From Streptomyces achromogenes (GTDB lineage Bacteria > Actinomycetota > Actinomycetes > Streptomycetales > Streptomycetaceae), in assembly GCF_030816715.1 (NCBI RefSeq), contig NZ_JAUSYH010000001.1, positions 1,240,001 to 1,304,000 of the forward strand: a DNA stretch of 64,000 nucleotides, given 5' to 3'. Position numbers and translations under genes: made by a program. Every line of letters begins with the position of its first letter. The stretch's first letter is position 1. The notes below the pieces were generated by a model, which was given only the letters and a program-made list of their open reading frames with translations, was not told the origin of the DNA and searched no databases. Of the stretch, positions 7,964-15,853 are shown one piece after another.

Positions 7964-8515
7964 TCAGGCCGGCGGCACGGCCAGCGGCTTGACCAGCAGC
8001 TCGAACTGGAGGTCGTCGCGCCGCGGAATGCCGAAACGCTCGTCACCGTACGGGAACGGGGTCATACGTCCCGTACGGCGGTAGCCGCGCCGCTCGTACC
8101 AGGCGATGAGGTCCTCGCGCACGGAGATCACCGTCATCTGCATCTCGCCGACGCCCCAGTCCTCGCGGGCCTGCCGCTCGGCCTCCGCCATGACCGTCCT
8201 GCCGAGGCCGGCGCCCTGCACCGCGGGACTCACCGCGAACATGCCGAAGTAGGCGTGGTCGCCGCGGTGGGCCAGCTGGCAGCAGGCGACCACACGGCCG
8301 TCCTGTTCGACGGTGATCAGCCGGCTGTCCGCCGCCTTGATGACCGCGCGCACACCTTCGGGATCGGTGCGCTGTCCCTCGAGGATGTCCGCCTCCGTCG
8401 TCCACCCCGCCCGACTGGAGTCCCCGCGGTAGGCGGACTCGATGAGCGCGACCAGCTCGTCCACGTCGGCGTCGGTGGCGGTGCGGAAGACGAGGTCGGT
8501 GGCTGCGGTGTCCAT
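7964..8515 (-). CDS. GNAT family N-acetyltransferase
   Basis: A 183-residue acetyl-CoA dependent acyltransferase. The GNAT motif A (acetyl-CoA pyrophosphate binding) is visible as MFAVSPAVQGAGLGRTVM (Q/RxxGxG/A), followed by LIAWYERRGYRRTGRM, the usual C-terminal motif B. The substrate is unknown. The ATG start is about 75 bp from the divergent glyoxalase-fold gene, so the two promoters share a short spacer. Confidence 0.85.
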   Translation of the reverse strand: MDTAATDLVFRTATDADVDELVALIESAYRGDSSRAGWTTEADILEGQRTDPEGVRAVIKAADSRLITVEQDGRVVACCQLAHRGDHAYFGMFAVSPAVQGAGLGRTVMAEAERQAREDWGVGEMQMTVISVREDLIAWYERRGYRRTGRMTPFPYGDERFGIPRRDDLQFELLVKPLAVPPA

Positions 8516-8589
8516 GCGTGCGGTCTCCGGTCTCTGACACGGGCTGGGGTTCGCCCGAGCCTAACCCCGTCCGGCTAGGCTGCCGCCGC

Positions 8590-9000
8590 ATGGTGCACGT
8601 ACTGAGCAGCAGGACCCTGCTTCGACCGGCCGATCCCGAGCGTTCCCGCGTCTTCTACGGGGAACAGCTGGGCCTGGCCGTCTCCCGTGAGTTCGGCACG
8701 GGCCCGGACCGCGGGACCGTCTACTTCCTCGGCGGCGGCCACCTGGAACTCTCGGGCCGCGCCGAGAACCCGCCGACACCGGCCGAGCGCGCCGCCGCTC
8801 CCGTGCGGCTGTGGCTCCAGGTGGCGGACGCCGCGGCGGCACACGACGAGCTGCGGGCCAAGGGCGTCGAGATCACGCGTCCGCCGGTGAAGGAGCCCTG
8901 GGGTCTGATCGAGATGTGGATCGCCGACCCGGACGGAATCCCGATCGTGCTCGTGGAGGTACCGGCGGACCACCCGATGCGGTACCGGCCGGGCATCTGA
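8590..9000 (+). CDS. VOC (glyoxalase/bleomycin resistance fold) protein
   Basis: A 136-residue single-copy vicinal oxygen chelate protein with two beta-alpha-beta-beta-beta units. The first begins LSSRTLLRPADPERSRVFYGE; the second ends with the typical DPDGIPIVLVEVP. These proteins can be dioxygenases, glyoxalases or drug-binding proteins; the metal ligands are not certain enough to choose. It starts at an ATG with a weak ribosome binding site and is divergent from the GNAT gene. Confidence 0.8.
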   Translation: MVHVLSSRTLLRPADPERSRVFYGEQLGLAVSREFGTGPDRGTVYFLGGGHLELSGRAENPPTPAERAAAPVRLWLQVADAAAAHDELRAKGVEITRPPVKEPWGLIEMWIADPDGIPIVLVEVPADHPMRYRPGI

Positions 9001-9227
9001 GAGCCCCCGCCGGGCACGGCCGGGCCGGCTTCCCCGGGAACTGCGGGCAGCGCCCCGCGCGACGGCGGACGGGTCCGGCCGGACGCCGGCGGTCCGAAGG
9101 GACCCGGCCGGACTTCGGGTGCCGTCGGAGCCGGTCCGGCGGGCGGGCGGGGGCGAAGAGGTCAGTGGATGCGGTGCGGCCGGGCGGGGCATAGCGTGCT
9201 GAGGGGGCGACCCTTCGGAGGAACGCC
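9001..9227. other. Intergenic, GC-rich, no feature seen
   Basis: This 227-bp spacer holds only the ribosome binding site of the next gene (GGAGG at about 9217) and G/C-rich sequence without a clear hairpin. Confidence 0.5.
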
Positions 9228-9992
9228 ATGAAGCTCGACGCGCCCGTGCCGGGCGGCCCCTGCTGGGCCGAGCTGGGGACCGGTGACCTGGAAGCGGCGA
9301 AGCGGTTCTACGCGGAGCTGTTCGGCTGGCGCGCGGAGACGGATCCGCGGCAGGAGGCCGGCGGCTACTCGGTCGCACACCTCGGCGACGCGGCCGTCGC
9401 CGCGCTCGGTCCCCGGTACCAGAAGGCACAGCCCTGCGCCTGGAGCGTGTCGTTCGCCGTGACCGACGCGGACGTCAGCTCCCGGCTGGCCACGGAGGCC
9501 GGCGGCAGGGTGCCGGTCGGACCGATGGACGTCTTCGACGTGGGCCGGTTCGCGGTCGTCCTCGACCCCGCCGGGGCCGCGTTCCAGTTGTGGCAGGCGC
9601 GGTCCTTCTCCGGCGCGGGCCTGTTCAACGCGCCCGGCTCGCTCGGCTGGGTCGAGTTGCTGACCCGTGATCCCGACGGAGCGGAGACCTTCTACACCAC
9701 GGTCTTCGGCTGGACCGTCCACTCGTCGGAGAACTACCTGCAATGGGGCGTCGGCGGCGCGGACTTCGGCGGCATGATCAGGATGGACGACAAGTTCCCG
9801 CCCGAGGTGCCCCCGCACTGGCTGCCGTACTTCGCGGTCGCCGACGTGGACGCCACCACGCAGACCGCCCTCGGGGCCGGCGGTGCCGCGCTCATGGAGC
9901 CGACCACGGTGCCGGACGGCCCGCGGATCGCCGTGCTGCGCGATCCCCAGGGCGCGGTGTTCGGGGTGTACGTCGCCGGACACGACAGATGA
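9228..9992 (+). CDS. Two-domain VOC family protein
   Basis: A 254-residue protein with two VOC domains in tandem. The first begins GPCWAELGTGDLEAAKRFYAE and ends with VVLDPAGAAFQLWQ; the second begins SLGWVELLTRDPDGAETFYTT and ends with VLRDPQGAVFGVY. This two-domain layout is common in Streptomyces and annotated as glyoxalase or bleomycin-resistance type, usually without proven substrate. The start has GGAGG 8 nt upstream. It stands alone; a MarR gene is convergent with it. Confidence 0.85.
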   Translation: MKLDAPVPGGPCWAELGTGDLEAAKRFYAELFGWRAETDPRQEAGGYSVAHLGDAAVAALGPRYQKAQPCAWSVSFAVTDADVSSRLATEAGGRVPVGPMDVFDVGRFAVVLDPAGAAFQLWQARSFSGAGLFNAPGSLGWVELLTRDPDGAETFYTTVFGWTVHSSENYLQWGVGGADFGGMIRMDDKFPPEVPPHWLPYFAVADVDATTQTALGAGGAALMEPTTVPDGPRIAVLRDPQGAVFGVYVAGHDR

Positions 9993-10098
9993 CGCCTGGG
10001 GGCTGCGCACAGACAACGCCTGGGGGCTGCGCTCCGAGCCGGGACGTGGCGGAGCAACCCCGTCGGTGCACCCCCTCGGCGCACCTCCCGCGGCTCGG

Positions 10099-10821
10099 TC
10101 AGACGCCCAGCGACCGCATCTGCCCCTCCAGCCGGCTCAGCAACTCCCCCAACAGGTCCGCCAGTTCGCCCTGTCGGCCGTCGTCCATGGCGGACAGCGC
10201 GGCGCTCTCGTAGGCGAGCTGCTCGGGCATGATGCCGTCGACGAGGTCACGGCCGGCGTCGGTGAGCCGGAGGTGCGCGACACGACGGTCGCGGCTGTCG
10301 CCCCGGCGCTCCACCAGACCGCGTTCGGTGAGCTGCTTGAGGCGCTTGGTGACGGCCGCGCCGGACGAGTAGGTCTCGCGGGCCAGTTCGCCGGGGGTCA
10401 GCTCGTGGCCCTGGCGGCGCAGCGCGCCGAGCACGTCGAACTCGGGGCGGCTCAGTCCGGCCCGCCGCAGGGGCGCGTCCTCGGCCTGCTGGAGGAGGGC
10501 GGCGCAGCGGTTCACACGGCCGATGATCTCCATGGGCCCGGTGTCCAGGTCCGGCCGGACGGCCTGCCACTGCCGGACGACGGCCGACACCGTGTCGGTC
10601 CTGTCGGTCCTCGCCGGGCCGCCGATTCCGTCTCCGCTTCCTTGCCCGTTTCCTTCCCCGTTCCTGTTCCTGTTCCTGTTCCCGTTTTCGTTGCCGTCGC
10701 CTGGTCGCTCCTCGGGCGTGGCCGGGGCGCCGGCTGCGGGGGTCCGTCGCGGCGCTTCCCCGGTCGTGGACCCTTCCGATGTTCCGTCCCCGGCCGCCGC
10801 ACGCCCCTGCTTCCCCGTCAT
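10099..10821 (-). CDS. MarR family transcriptional regulator with low-complexity N-terminus
   Basis: A 240-residue regulator whose last 165 residues or so form a MarR winged-helix domain (LSRPEFDVLGALRRQG, then YSSGAAVTKRLKQLTERGLVERR and the wing RGDSRDRRVAHLRLTDAG). The first 75 residues are disordered and include a G/N/R repeat (GNENGNRNRNRNGEG), encoded by CGGAAC-type hexamers. The ATG at 10821 has GGAGG 10 nt upstream. An open frame reaches back to 11196 but adds only junk-like sequence. It probably represses a nearby or distant efflux or detoxification gene; the DUF5134 gene is divergent from it. Confidence 0.82.
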   Translation of the reverse strand: MTGKQGRAAAGDGTSEGSTTGEAPRRTPAAGAPATPEERPGDGNENGNRNRNRNGEGNGQGSGDGIGGPARTDRTDTVSAVVRQWQAVRPDLDTGPMEIIGRVNRCAALLQQAEDAPLRRAGLSRPEFDVLGALRRQGHELTPGELARETYSSGAAVTKRLKQLTERGLVERRGDSRDRRVAHLRLTDAGRDLVDGIMPEQLAYESAALSAMDDGRQGELADLLGELLSRLEGQMRSLGV

Positions 10822-11246
10822 CCCCGTACGTCCTCCGCTCTCGCCTTCGCGTCCCGGTCCAGGAGCAGTCCCTGGCGCCGTACCGTCGCCGCGAGCGTAC
10901 GGTGTCCCGACCGCCCGGCCGTCACGACCCGCTCCTCGGGCGGCGGTCCCCGCCACCACTGGCCGGACGCGGCGTCCGCGGTGAACGCAGTTCGACCAGT
11001 GCGCCGGAAGGGACCCGGGCCGGGCTGTCCTCGGCTCGGAATCGGCTCGGAGGCGGCTGGGCCGCCGACAAGGCGCACTGCACGTTTCGATACGTTTTTT
11101 CCGTTTTTCACTCGCGAACGATTCACGCGCTCCGCCCGGCGCTCCCCGTGTACCTCCTTGCGCCCGCGTGCGCGCTGCGTGGTGTGGGCATTGCATTCGG
11201 TGATCGGCGGCATTCGGTGCTGGCGACGTCGAGCGGGGAGGTGCGC
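10822..11246. other. 425-bp divergent intergenic region with a palindrome
   Basis: No gene is supported here. Open frames crossing it have no domain content. Its middle is relatively A/T-rich (around 11080-11125) and contains the palindrome listed at 11082-11095, so it probably holds the promoters of the MarR gene and of the DUF5134 gene. Confidence 0.55.
11082..11095. promoter_or_regulatory. ACGTnTCGAnACGT palindrome
   Basis: ACGTTTCGATACGT is palindromic except for one symmetrical pair. It lies between the divergent MarR and DUF5134 genes, in the only A/T-rich part of the spacer. It is a candidate binding site for the MarR protein; this is inference. Confidence 0.4.
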
Positions 11247-11795
11247 GTGCACGGACCGGCTTCGCCCGGCTGGCTGCTGGTGGCGCTGTGTGCGGCGACC
11301 GGGGCGTACTGCCTGCTGCGGATGCGCAGCAGCGTCGAGGAGCAGCGCCGGGCCGCGGGCGGCGAGGCGCTGATGGGTTTCGGGATGGCCGCGATGGCCG
11401 TGCCCCCGGCCGTGTTCACCCCGCCGGCCTGGACCTGGCCCGCGTACGCCGCCGTCTTCGGCACAGCCGCGTTGCGGGCGCTGTGGGCGGCCCGGGTGAG
11501 CGCCTGCCACCTGCATCACCTGGTGGGCGCCGGGGCCATGGTCTACATGGCCGCCGCGATGGCCGTCTCCCCCGCCCCGGCCCACGCGCACGAGCACGGC
11601 GGCGCGGGGGTGCCGCTGCTGACGGGCGTGCTGCTGCTGTACTTCGCCGGCTATGTCCTCGTGTCGGGGGTCCGGCTGCTGCCGGTCGCCGGGACGGGCA
11701 CGTCCGCCGTCGCCTGGAGCGACCGGCCGGAAGTGGTCCGGGCGTGCCGGCTGTCCATGGGGATCGGCATGCTGGCGATGCTTCTGACGATGTGA
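11247..11795 (+). CDS. DUF5134 domain membrane protein
   Basis: A 182-residue polytopic membrane protein with about five hydrophobic helices. It has a histidine cluster in SACHLHHLVGAGAMVYMAAAM and a short loop APAHAHEHGG, which together could bind a metal such as copper; that is speculation. The fold and length fit the actinobacterial DUF5134 family. The GTG at 11247 is chosen because GGGGAG lies 6-8 nt upstream. It is followed by an M56 peptidase gene 84 bp downstream, a frequent pairing in the genus. Confidence 0.72.
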   Translation: MHGPASPGWLLVALCAATGAYCLLRMRSSVEEQRRAAGGEALMGFGMAAMAVPPAVFTPPAWTWPAYAAVFGTAALRALWAARVSACHLHHLVGAGAMVYMAAAMAVSPAPAHAHEHGGAGVPLLTGVLLLYFAGYVLVSGVRLLPVAGTGTSAVAWSDRPEVVRACRLSMGIGMLAMLLTM

Positions 11796-11879
11796 TGCGC
11801 GGGACGGCGGCCATGGCCTGCGTCACTTCGCCGTGCACAGCAGTGCTCCGGGTGGCGCCACGCTCATAGGGTGCTGTTC

Positions 11880-12815
11880 ATGACGGTCACCGCGGTCCTG
11901 CTGCTGCTCGGCGCTCTGACCGCTGTGGTCGCCCCCCGGCTGATCGCCCGGGCCGACTGGCCGGACCGTGAACCGGTGGTCGCCCTGTGGGCGTGGCAGT
12001 GCGTGGTGGCCGCGATCCTGCTGTGCTGTGCGCTGTCCATGACGCTGAGTGCGGCGGCCGCCTGGCAGGGGGTGCGCGGACAGGTCTTCGCGCCGGCTCC
12101 GCAGGCGGTCGTCGAGGCGTACACGGCGGGCGGGACCGGCCCTTGGGCCGCGGCGACCGCGCTGGCGCTGGCCTGCGGCGGGGTGTGGAGCGGGACGATG
12201 CTCGTGCGGGAGGTCCTGCGCGGCCGGGCCGGACACCGGTCCCGCCAGGCCGAACTGCGGCTGCGGGCACCGCTGTTGCCGGGCGAGTCGGCCTCGTCCG
12301 GCGGGCTGCTCGTGGTGGAGGGTGAACGCCCCGACGCCTGGTGGCTGTCGGGCGCACGCCCCCGACTGGTCGTCACCACGGCCGCGCTGCGACGCCTGAA
12401 GGGTCGTCAGCTCGATGCCGTCCTCGCGCACGAGCAGGGACACGCCCGGGCTCGGCACGACTGGCTGCTGCGCTGCTCGACGGCGCTGGCCACCGGGTTC
12501 CCGCGGGTGCCGGTGTTCGCCGCGTTCCGCGCCGAGATGCACCGGCTGGTCGAGCTCGCCGCCGACGACACGGCGTCGCGCCGCTTCGGCCGGCGGACGA
12601 CCGCGTTGGCACTGGTCGAACTCAACGAGGCGCGGGGCGTGTTCGGCCCCGCTCCCGCCCCGCAGGCCCATGTGCCGCGGCGCGTGGGCCGGTTGCTCGC
12701 ACCGCCCGACCGCCTCACCGCGACCCGTCGGCTCGGGCTGACGGCCGCGGCCGCGCTGCTGCCGGTGATCCCGGTGCTGGTGACCCTGGTACCGGGTCTG
12801 CGGGCGCTGGTCTGA
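11880..12815 (+). CDS. M56 family (BlaR1-like) membrane metallopeptidase
   Basis: A 311-residue membrane protein with helices near residues 1-20, 35-60 and 90-110, a cytoplasmic zinc-peptidase domain and a C-terminal helix. The HExxH motif is HEQGH (in AVLAHEQGHARARHDW), with the third ligand probably in the ELAADDTASRR segment. BlaR1/MecR1 relatives sense cell-wall stress and cleave a repressor, but this one lacks a penicillin-binding sensor domain and no BlaI gene is adjacent. The ATG at 11880 is preferred over an in-frame GTG at 11871; both are possible. Confidence 0.82.
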   Translation: MTVTAVLLLLGALTAVVAPRLIARADWPDREPVVALWAWQCVVAAILLCCALSMTLSAAAAWQGVRGQVFAPAPQAVVEAYTAGGTGPWAAATALALACGGVWSGTMLVREVLRGRAGHRSRQAELRLRAPLLPGESASSGGLLVVEGERPDAWWLSGARPRLVVTTAALRRLKGRQLDAVLAHEQGHARARHDWLLRCSTALATGFPRVPVFAAFRAEMHRLVELAADDTASRRFGRRTTALALVELNEARGVFGPAPAPQAHVPRRVGRLLAPPDRLTATRRLGLTAAAALLPVIPVLVTLVPGLRALV

Positions 12816-12904
12816 GCGTCCTCCTACGCGGGGGCGGCGCTGGAATGAGCGTTGCCGGCACTCAGCGGCGTCGGCGCCGGCTCGTGCGCGGTGCCGGCCC
12901 CTTC

Positions 12905-12945
12905 CCGGGTCGGGTCGCCGCCGGGTCGGGTCGCCGCCGGGTCGG
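12905..12945. repeat. 16-bp tandem repeat, about 2.6 copies
   Basis: CCGGGTCGGGTCGCCG repeats at 12905-12920 and 12921-12936, then in part. It lies in the 254-bp spacer before the PAP2 gene, with no gene or clear hairpin in it. Confidence 0.6.
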
Positions 12946-13069
12946 AGTCCCGCTCCCGGTCGGGGATCTCCTCTCCCGAGGGGCCCACATTCCCGGATCG
13001 GGCCCTCGGGGCCCCGTGTCGGCCACCCCGCGTGGGTTTCCGGTCCCACGGGTCGGCGAGGATCTGTTT

Positions 13070-13741
13070 ATGCACCACGCGCCCCACGACTCCCCGCCCC
13101 GTCCCGCGGCCCTGCCCACGTTCCGCCACGCCGCGGCGGCACTGGGGCTGTGTTCCGTGCTGCTGCTCGTGCTGGTGGCGGTCGAGTGGCGTCCCCTGAT
13201 CTCCGCCGACGACGACGTCTCCCGCACGACGCATCGCTGGGCGGTCGCCGACCCCGACGTCACGCAGGCCTGCCGCATCCTCACCGACTGGGTCTGGGAC
13301 CCGGTGACGATGCGACTGCTGGGGGCCGCGGTGGCCGTGTGGCTGGTGTGGCGCCACGCGGACTGGTGGACGGCCGGATGGCTGGTCGCCACGGCCGCTC
13401 TGGGCACGCTTCTCCAGCAGGGACTCAAGGCCGCGGTGGGGCGCGCCAGGCCGGTCTGGCCCGACCCCGTCGACTCCGCCCACTACGCGGCGTACCCCTC
13501 GGGGCACGCCCTGACCGCCACCGTCGTCCTCGGGCTGCTGCTGTGGCTGCTGCACCGGCATGGCGTCGGCCGCGTGGTGTGGCGGGCGGCGCTGGCCCTG
13601 GCGGCGCTGTCCGTCGCGGGCGTGGGCCTCACCCGGATCTGGCTGGGCGTGCACTGGCCCTCGGACGTCCTGGGCGGCTGGATGCTCGGGGCGATGCTGG
13701 TGACCCTGGCGATCGCGGTACAGCTGCGGTGGCGCCCGTGA
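13070..13741 (+). CDS. PAP2 family phosphatase (membrane)
   Basis: A 223-residue integral membrane phosphatase. All three PAP2 signature blocks are present: KAAVGRARP (KX6RP), YPSGHAL (PSGH) and TRIWLGVHWPSD (SRX5HX3D type). About six hydrophobic helices surround them. It likely dephosphorylates a lipid phosphate such as phosphatidate or undecaprenyl pyrophosphate at the outer membrane face. The ATG at 13070 has GAGGA 8 nt upstream. Its stop overlaps the GTG of the next gene (GTGA), so the two are translationally coupled. Confidence 0.9.
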   Translation: MHHAPHDSPPRPAALPTFRHAAAALGLCSVLLLVLVAVEWRPLISADDDVSRTTHRWAVADPDVTQACRILTDWVWDPVTMRLLGAAVAVWLVWRHADWWTAGWLVATAALGTLLQQGLKAAVGRARPVWPDPVDSAHYAAYPSGHALTATVVLGLLLWLLHRHGVGRVVWRAALALAALSVAGVGLTRIWLGVHWPSDVLGGWMLGAMLVTLAIAVQLRWRP

Positions 13742-14292
13742 CGGCACCGGGACGGCGATACGCCTACGTGGGACCGCCGGACCTGCGCCGGACGGTCGTC
13801 GACGGGGCAGGCGGCGGGGTGATCCGCAGCGCCACGGACCTGGACGGCGCGGCGGGAGGGGACGGCGGCGCGGCCGCGGACGACGGCGGGGAACCGTTCA
13901 CCTACGTCGTCGGCCTCGACGGGCTGCTGCGGCTCGCGCCCCGCCGCAGCGAACACGTGGCCTGCGCCGAGGGTCAGGACGTCCTCGGTGCGGGCGAGAT
14001 CTCCTTCCGCCGCACCCCGGACGGGCCGCAGGTGCACGAGGTCAGCAACCAGTCCACCGGATACTGCCCCGACCCCGACTCCTGGCCGGCCGTGGCCGCC
14101 GCGCTGGACCGGGCAGGCATCGCCCGGCCGGACGGTTTCACGCACGCCCTGGTCTTCCGGCGCTGCGAGGGATGCGGGGAGCACAACGTGGTGCGCGAGG
14201 CGGTCTTCGTCTGCGTCTTCTGCGACGAGGATCTCCCTTCGGCCTGGAACATGGCCGCTTCTCGGCAGCCGCCCCCCGCACGGGGTTCCTAG
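13738..14292 (+). CDS. Unknown protein with C-terminal zinc ribbon
   Basis: A 184-residue protein I cannot assign to a named family. Residues 55-80 read FTYVVGLDGLLRLAPRRSEH; the middle has a conserved-looking VSNQSTGYCPDPDSWPAV block; the end holds CEGCGEHN and CVFCDEDLP, two CxxC pairs typical of a zinc ribbon. The sequence looks like a member of a wider uncharacterised family, not a spurious frame. The GTG start overlaps the PAP2 stop, so it is made together with the phosphatase, although no functional link is obvious. Residues 25-45 are Gly/Ala/Asp-rich linker. Confidence 0.7.
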   Translation: MTAPGRRYAYVGPPDLRRTVVDGAGGGVIRSATDLDGAAGGDGGAAADDGGEPFTYVVGLDGLLRLAPRRSEHVACAEGQDVLGAGEISFRRTPDGPQVHEVSNQSTGYCPDPDSWPAVAAALDRAGIARPDGFTHALVFRRCEGCGEHNVVREAVFVCVFCDEDLPSAWNMAASRQPPPARGS

Positions 14293-14301
14293 GATTTCCG
14301 C

Positions 14302-14991
14302 ATGACCACCGTGCTGTTCGACTTCTCCGGGACCCTCTTCCGCATCGAGTCCACCGAACGGTGGCTCCGCGCGGTGCTCGACGCCGCGGGCATCGCACTC
14401 GCCGAACCGGAACTCGCCGACACAGCACGGGCGTTGGAGGCGGCGGGCGCGCTGCCGGGCGGGGCGACTCCGGTGCGCCTGCCCGAGGAGATCGCCGGGG
14501 TGTGGCGGGTCCGGGATCAGAGCGCCGAGCTGCACCGGGCCGCGTACACGGGCCTGTCCCGCCAGGTGCCGCTGCCGGACCCGGCGCTGCACGACGCCCT
14601 GTACGACCGGCACCGCACGCCGGCGGCCTGGTCGCCGTATCCCGACGCCCGCGAGGTGCTGAGCGGGTTGCGCGAGCGCGGGTCCCGGATCGGCGTCGTC
14701 AGCAACATCGGCTGGGATCTGCGCCCGGTGTTCCGGGCGCACGGTCTCGACCGGTACGTCGACGCGTACGTGCTGTCGTACGAGCACGGCGTGCAGAAGC
14801 CGGACCGGCGGCTGTTCAAGGTCGCGTGCGAGGCACTGGACGCCGATCCGCGCGACACGCTGATGGTGGGCGACGACCGCCGGGCGGACGGCGGCGCCGC
14901 GGCGCTGGGCTGCGCGGTGCACTTCGTGGATCATCTGCCGGCGGCCGAGCGTCCGGACGGGCTGCGCCCGGTGCTGGACCTCCTGGGCTGA
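14302..14991 (+). CDS. HAD superfamily hydrolase
   Basis: A 229-residue haloacid dehalogenase-type phosphatase. Motif I is FDFSGTLF (nucleophile Asp; the usual second Asp is replaced by Ser, as in some subfamilies). Motif II is VVSNIGWD, motif III is the Lys in QKPDRRLF, and motif IV is MVGDDRRAD. The helical cap lies between residues 15 and 105. The substrate is unknown. It starts 9 bp after the zinc-ribbon gene and may be the third gene of the same operon. Confidence 0.85.
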   Translation: MTTVLFDFSGTLFRIESTERWLRAVLDAAGIALAEPELADTARALEAAGALPGGATPVRLPEEIAGVWRVRDQSAELHRAAYTGLSRQVPLPDPALHDALYDRHRTPAAWSPYPDAREVLSGLRERGSRIGVVSNIGWDLRPVFRAHGLDRYVDAYVLSYEHGVQKPDRRLFKVACEALDADPRDTLMVGDDRRADGGAAALGCAVHFVDHLPAAERPDGLRPVLDLLG

Positions 14992-15139
14992 CCGCAGCAC
15001 GGCGGCGTCGGAACGCCGGCGACAGTGGCCATGAGGACACCATCGGACGAACAGTGCGCCCACTCTGGACGATCCCCCGCGTCGCCCAGAGCAGGCGCCG
15101 GCCCGGTGCGCTCCGCCAGAGCGACCGGGACGTCCTGAG

Positions 15140-15145
15140 TATAGT
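15140..15145 (+). promoter_or_regulatory. Candidate -10 box of TetR gene
   Basis: TATAGT directly precedes and overlaps the operator palindrome, 33 bp before the start codon. No good -35 hexamer is visible at the usual spacing. Confidence 0.4.
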
Positions 15146-15164
15146 TGGCTGGCAGCCAGTCAAC
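15144..15164. promoter_or_regulatory. 21-bp TetR operator palindrome
   Basis: GTTGGCTGGCAGCCAGTCAAC is a palindrome with a single mismatched pair around a central A. It overlaps a TATAGT box and ends 15 bp before the TetR start codon. This position fits autorepression. Confidence 0.7.
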
Positions 15165-15178
15165 ACAGGAGTTACAGG

Positions 15179-15853
15179 ATGTCCCCGCGCAGCGCCTCGG
15201 TCAATGAAGAATTGCGGCGTCGTTCCCGGGAGCGGCTCCTGCAGGCGGCGGTCGAGCTGGTGGGCGAGCGCGGCTACGAGGCGACCACGCTCGGCGACAT
15301 CGCGGACCGGGCCGGCTCGGCGCGCGGTCTGGTGTCGTACTACTTTCCCGGCAAGCGGCAGCTGGTGCAGTCGGCGGTCCACCGGCTGATGCACCGCACG
15401 CTGGAAGAGGCGCTGGAGCGCGAGCCGCGCACCGAGGACGGCCGGGAGCGGATGGCGCGGGCCATCGACGCGATCATGGGGCTGGCCCGGGACCGTACCG
15501 TGCTGATGCGTCAGCACATGGCGGGGCTCCTGCAGGCCGAGGGCTTCGTACAGTGCCCGGAGCAGCAGCGGCTGGCCGAGCTGCTGCGGGAGACCGCGGT
15601 CCGGCACGGGGCGCAGGATCTCGACCACGACTATCCGCTGCTGCGCTCCCAGTTGATGGGCGCCGTCTACGCGTTGGTCCTGCCCAACGTGCCCCTGCCG
15701 TTGACGACGCTGCGCGCCGAGCTCTTCGCGCGCTACCGGCTCGACTGGGAGCTGGGGGTCCCGCCGGACGCCGAGGCGCCCGGCGGGGGGTGCGGCGCCG
15801 ATCTGTCTCGGTTCTTCGCGACCGGTCCGACGCCCGGCGATCAGTCGAAGTAG
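15179..15853 (+). CDS. TetR/AcrR family transcriptional regulator
   Basis: A 224-residue repressor. The N-terminal helix-turn-helix covers residues 15-62 (LLQAAVELVGERGYEATTL, then IADRAGSARGLVSYYFPGK); the rest is a helical ligand-binding domain. AGGAG lies 7 nt before the ATG. A 21-bp palindrome overlapping the probable -10 box indicates autoregulation. The target is not evident: the next gene is convergent, and the two coding ends overlap by 13 bp. The HAD operon ends upstream. Confidence 0.88.
   Translation: MSPRSASVNEELRRRSRERLLQAAVELVGERGYEATTLGDIADRAGSARGLVSYYFPGKRQLVQSAVHRLMHRTLEEALEREPRTEDGRERMARAIDAIMGLARDRTVLMRQHMAGLLQAEGFVQCPEQQRLAELLRETAVRHGAQDLDHDYPLLRSQLMGAVYALVLPNVPLPLTTLRAELFARYRLDWELGVPPDAEAPGGGCGADLSRFFATGPTPGDQSK

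Noticed and set aside
10822..11196. N-terminal extension of the MarR gene to 11196
   Set aside because: The added residues are Arg/Pro/Gly-rich with no pattern, cross the probable promoter and palindrome, and have no ribosome binding site; the ATG at 10821 does.
12905..12945. CCGGGTCGGGTCGCCG repeats as an attachment site or origin
   Set aside because: Fewer than three copies, no integrase or replication gene nearby, and no DnaA-box-like sequence.
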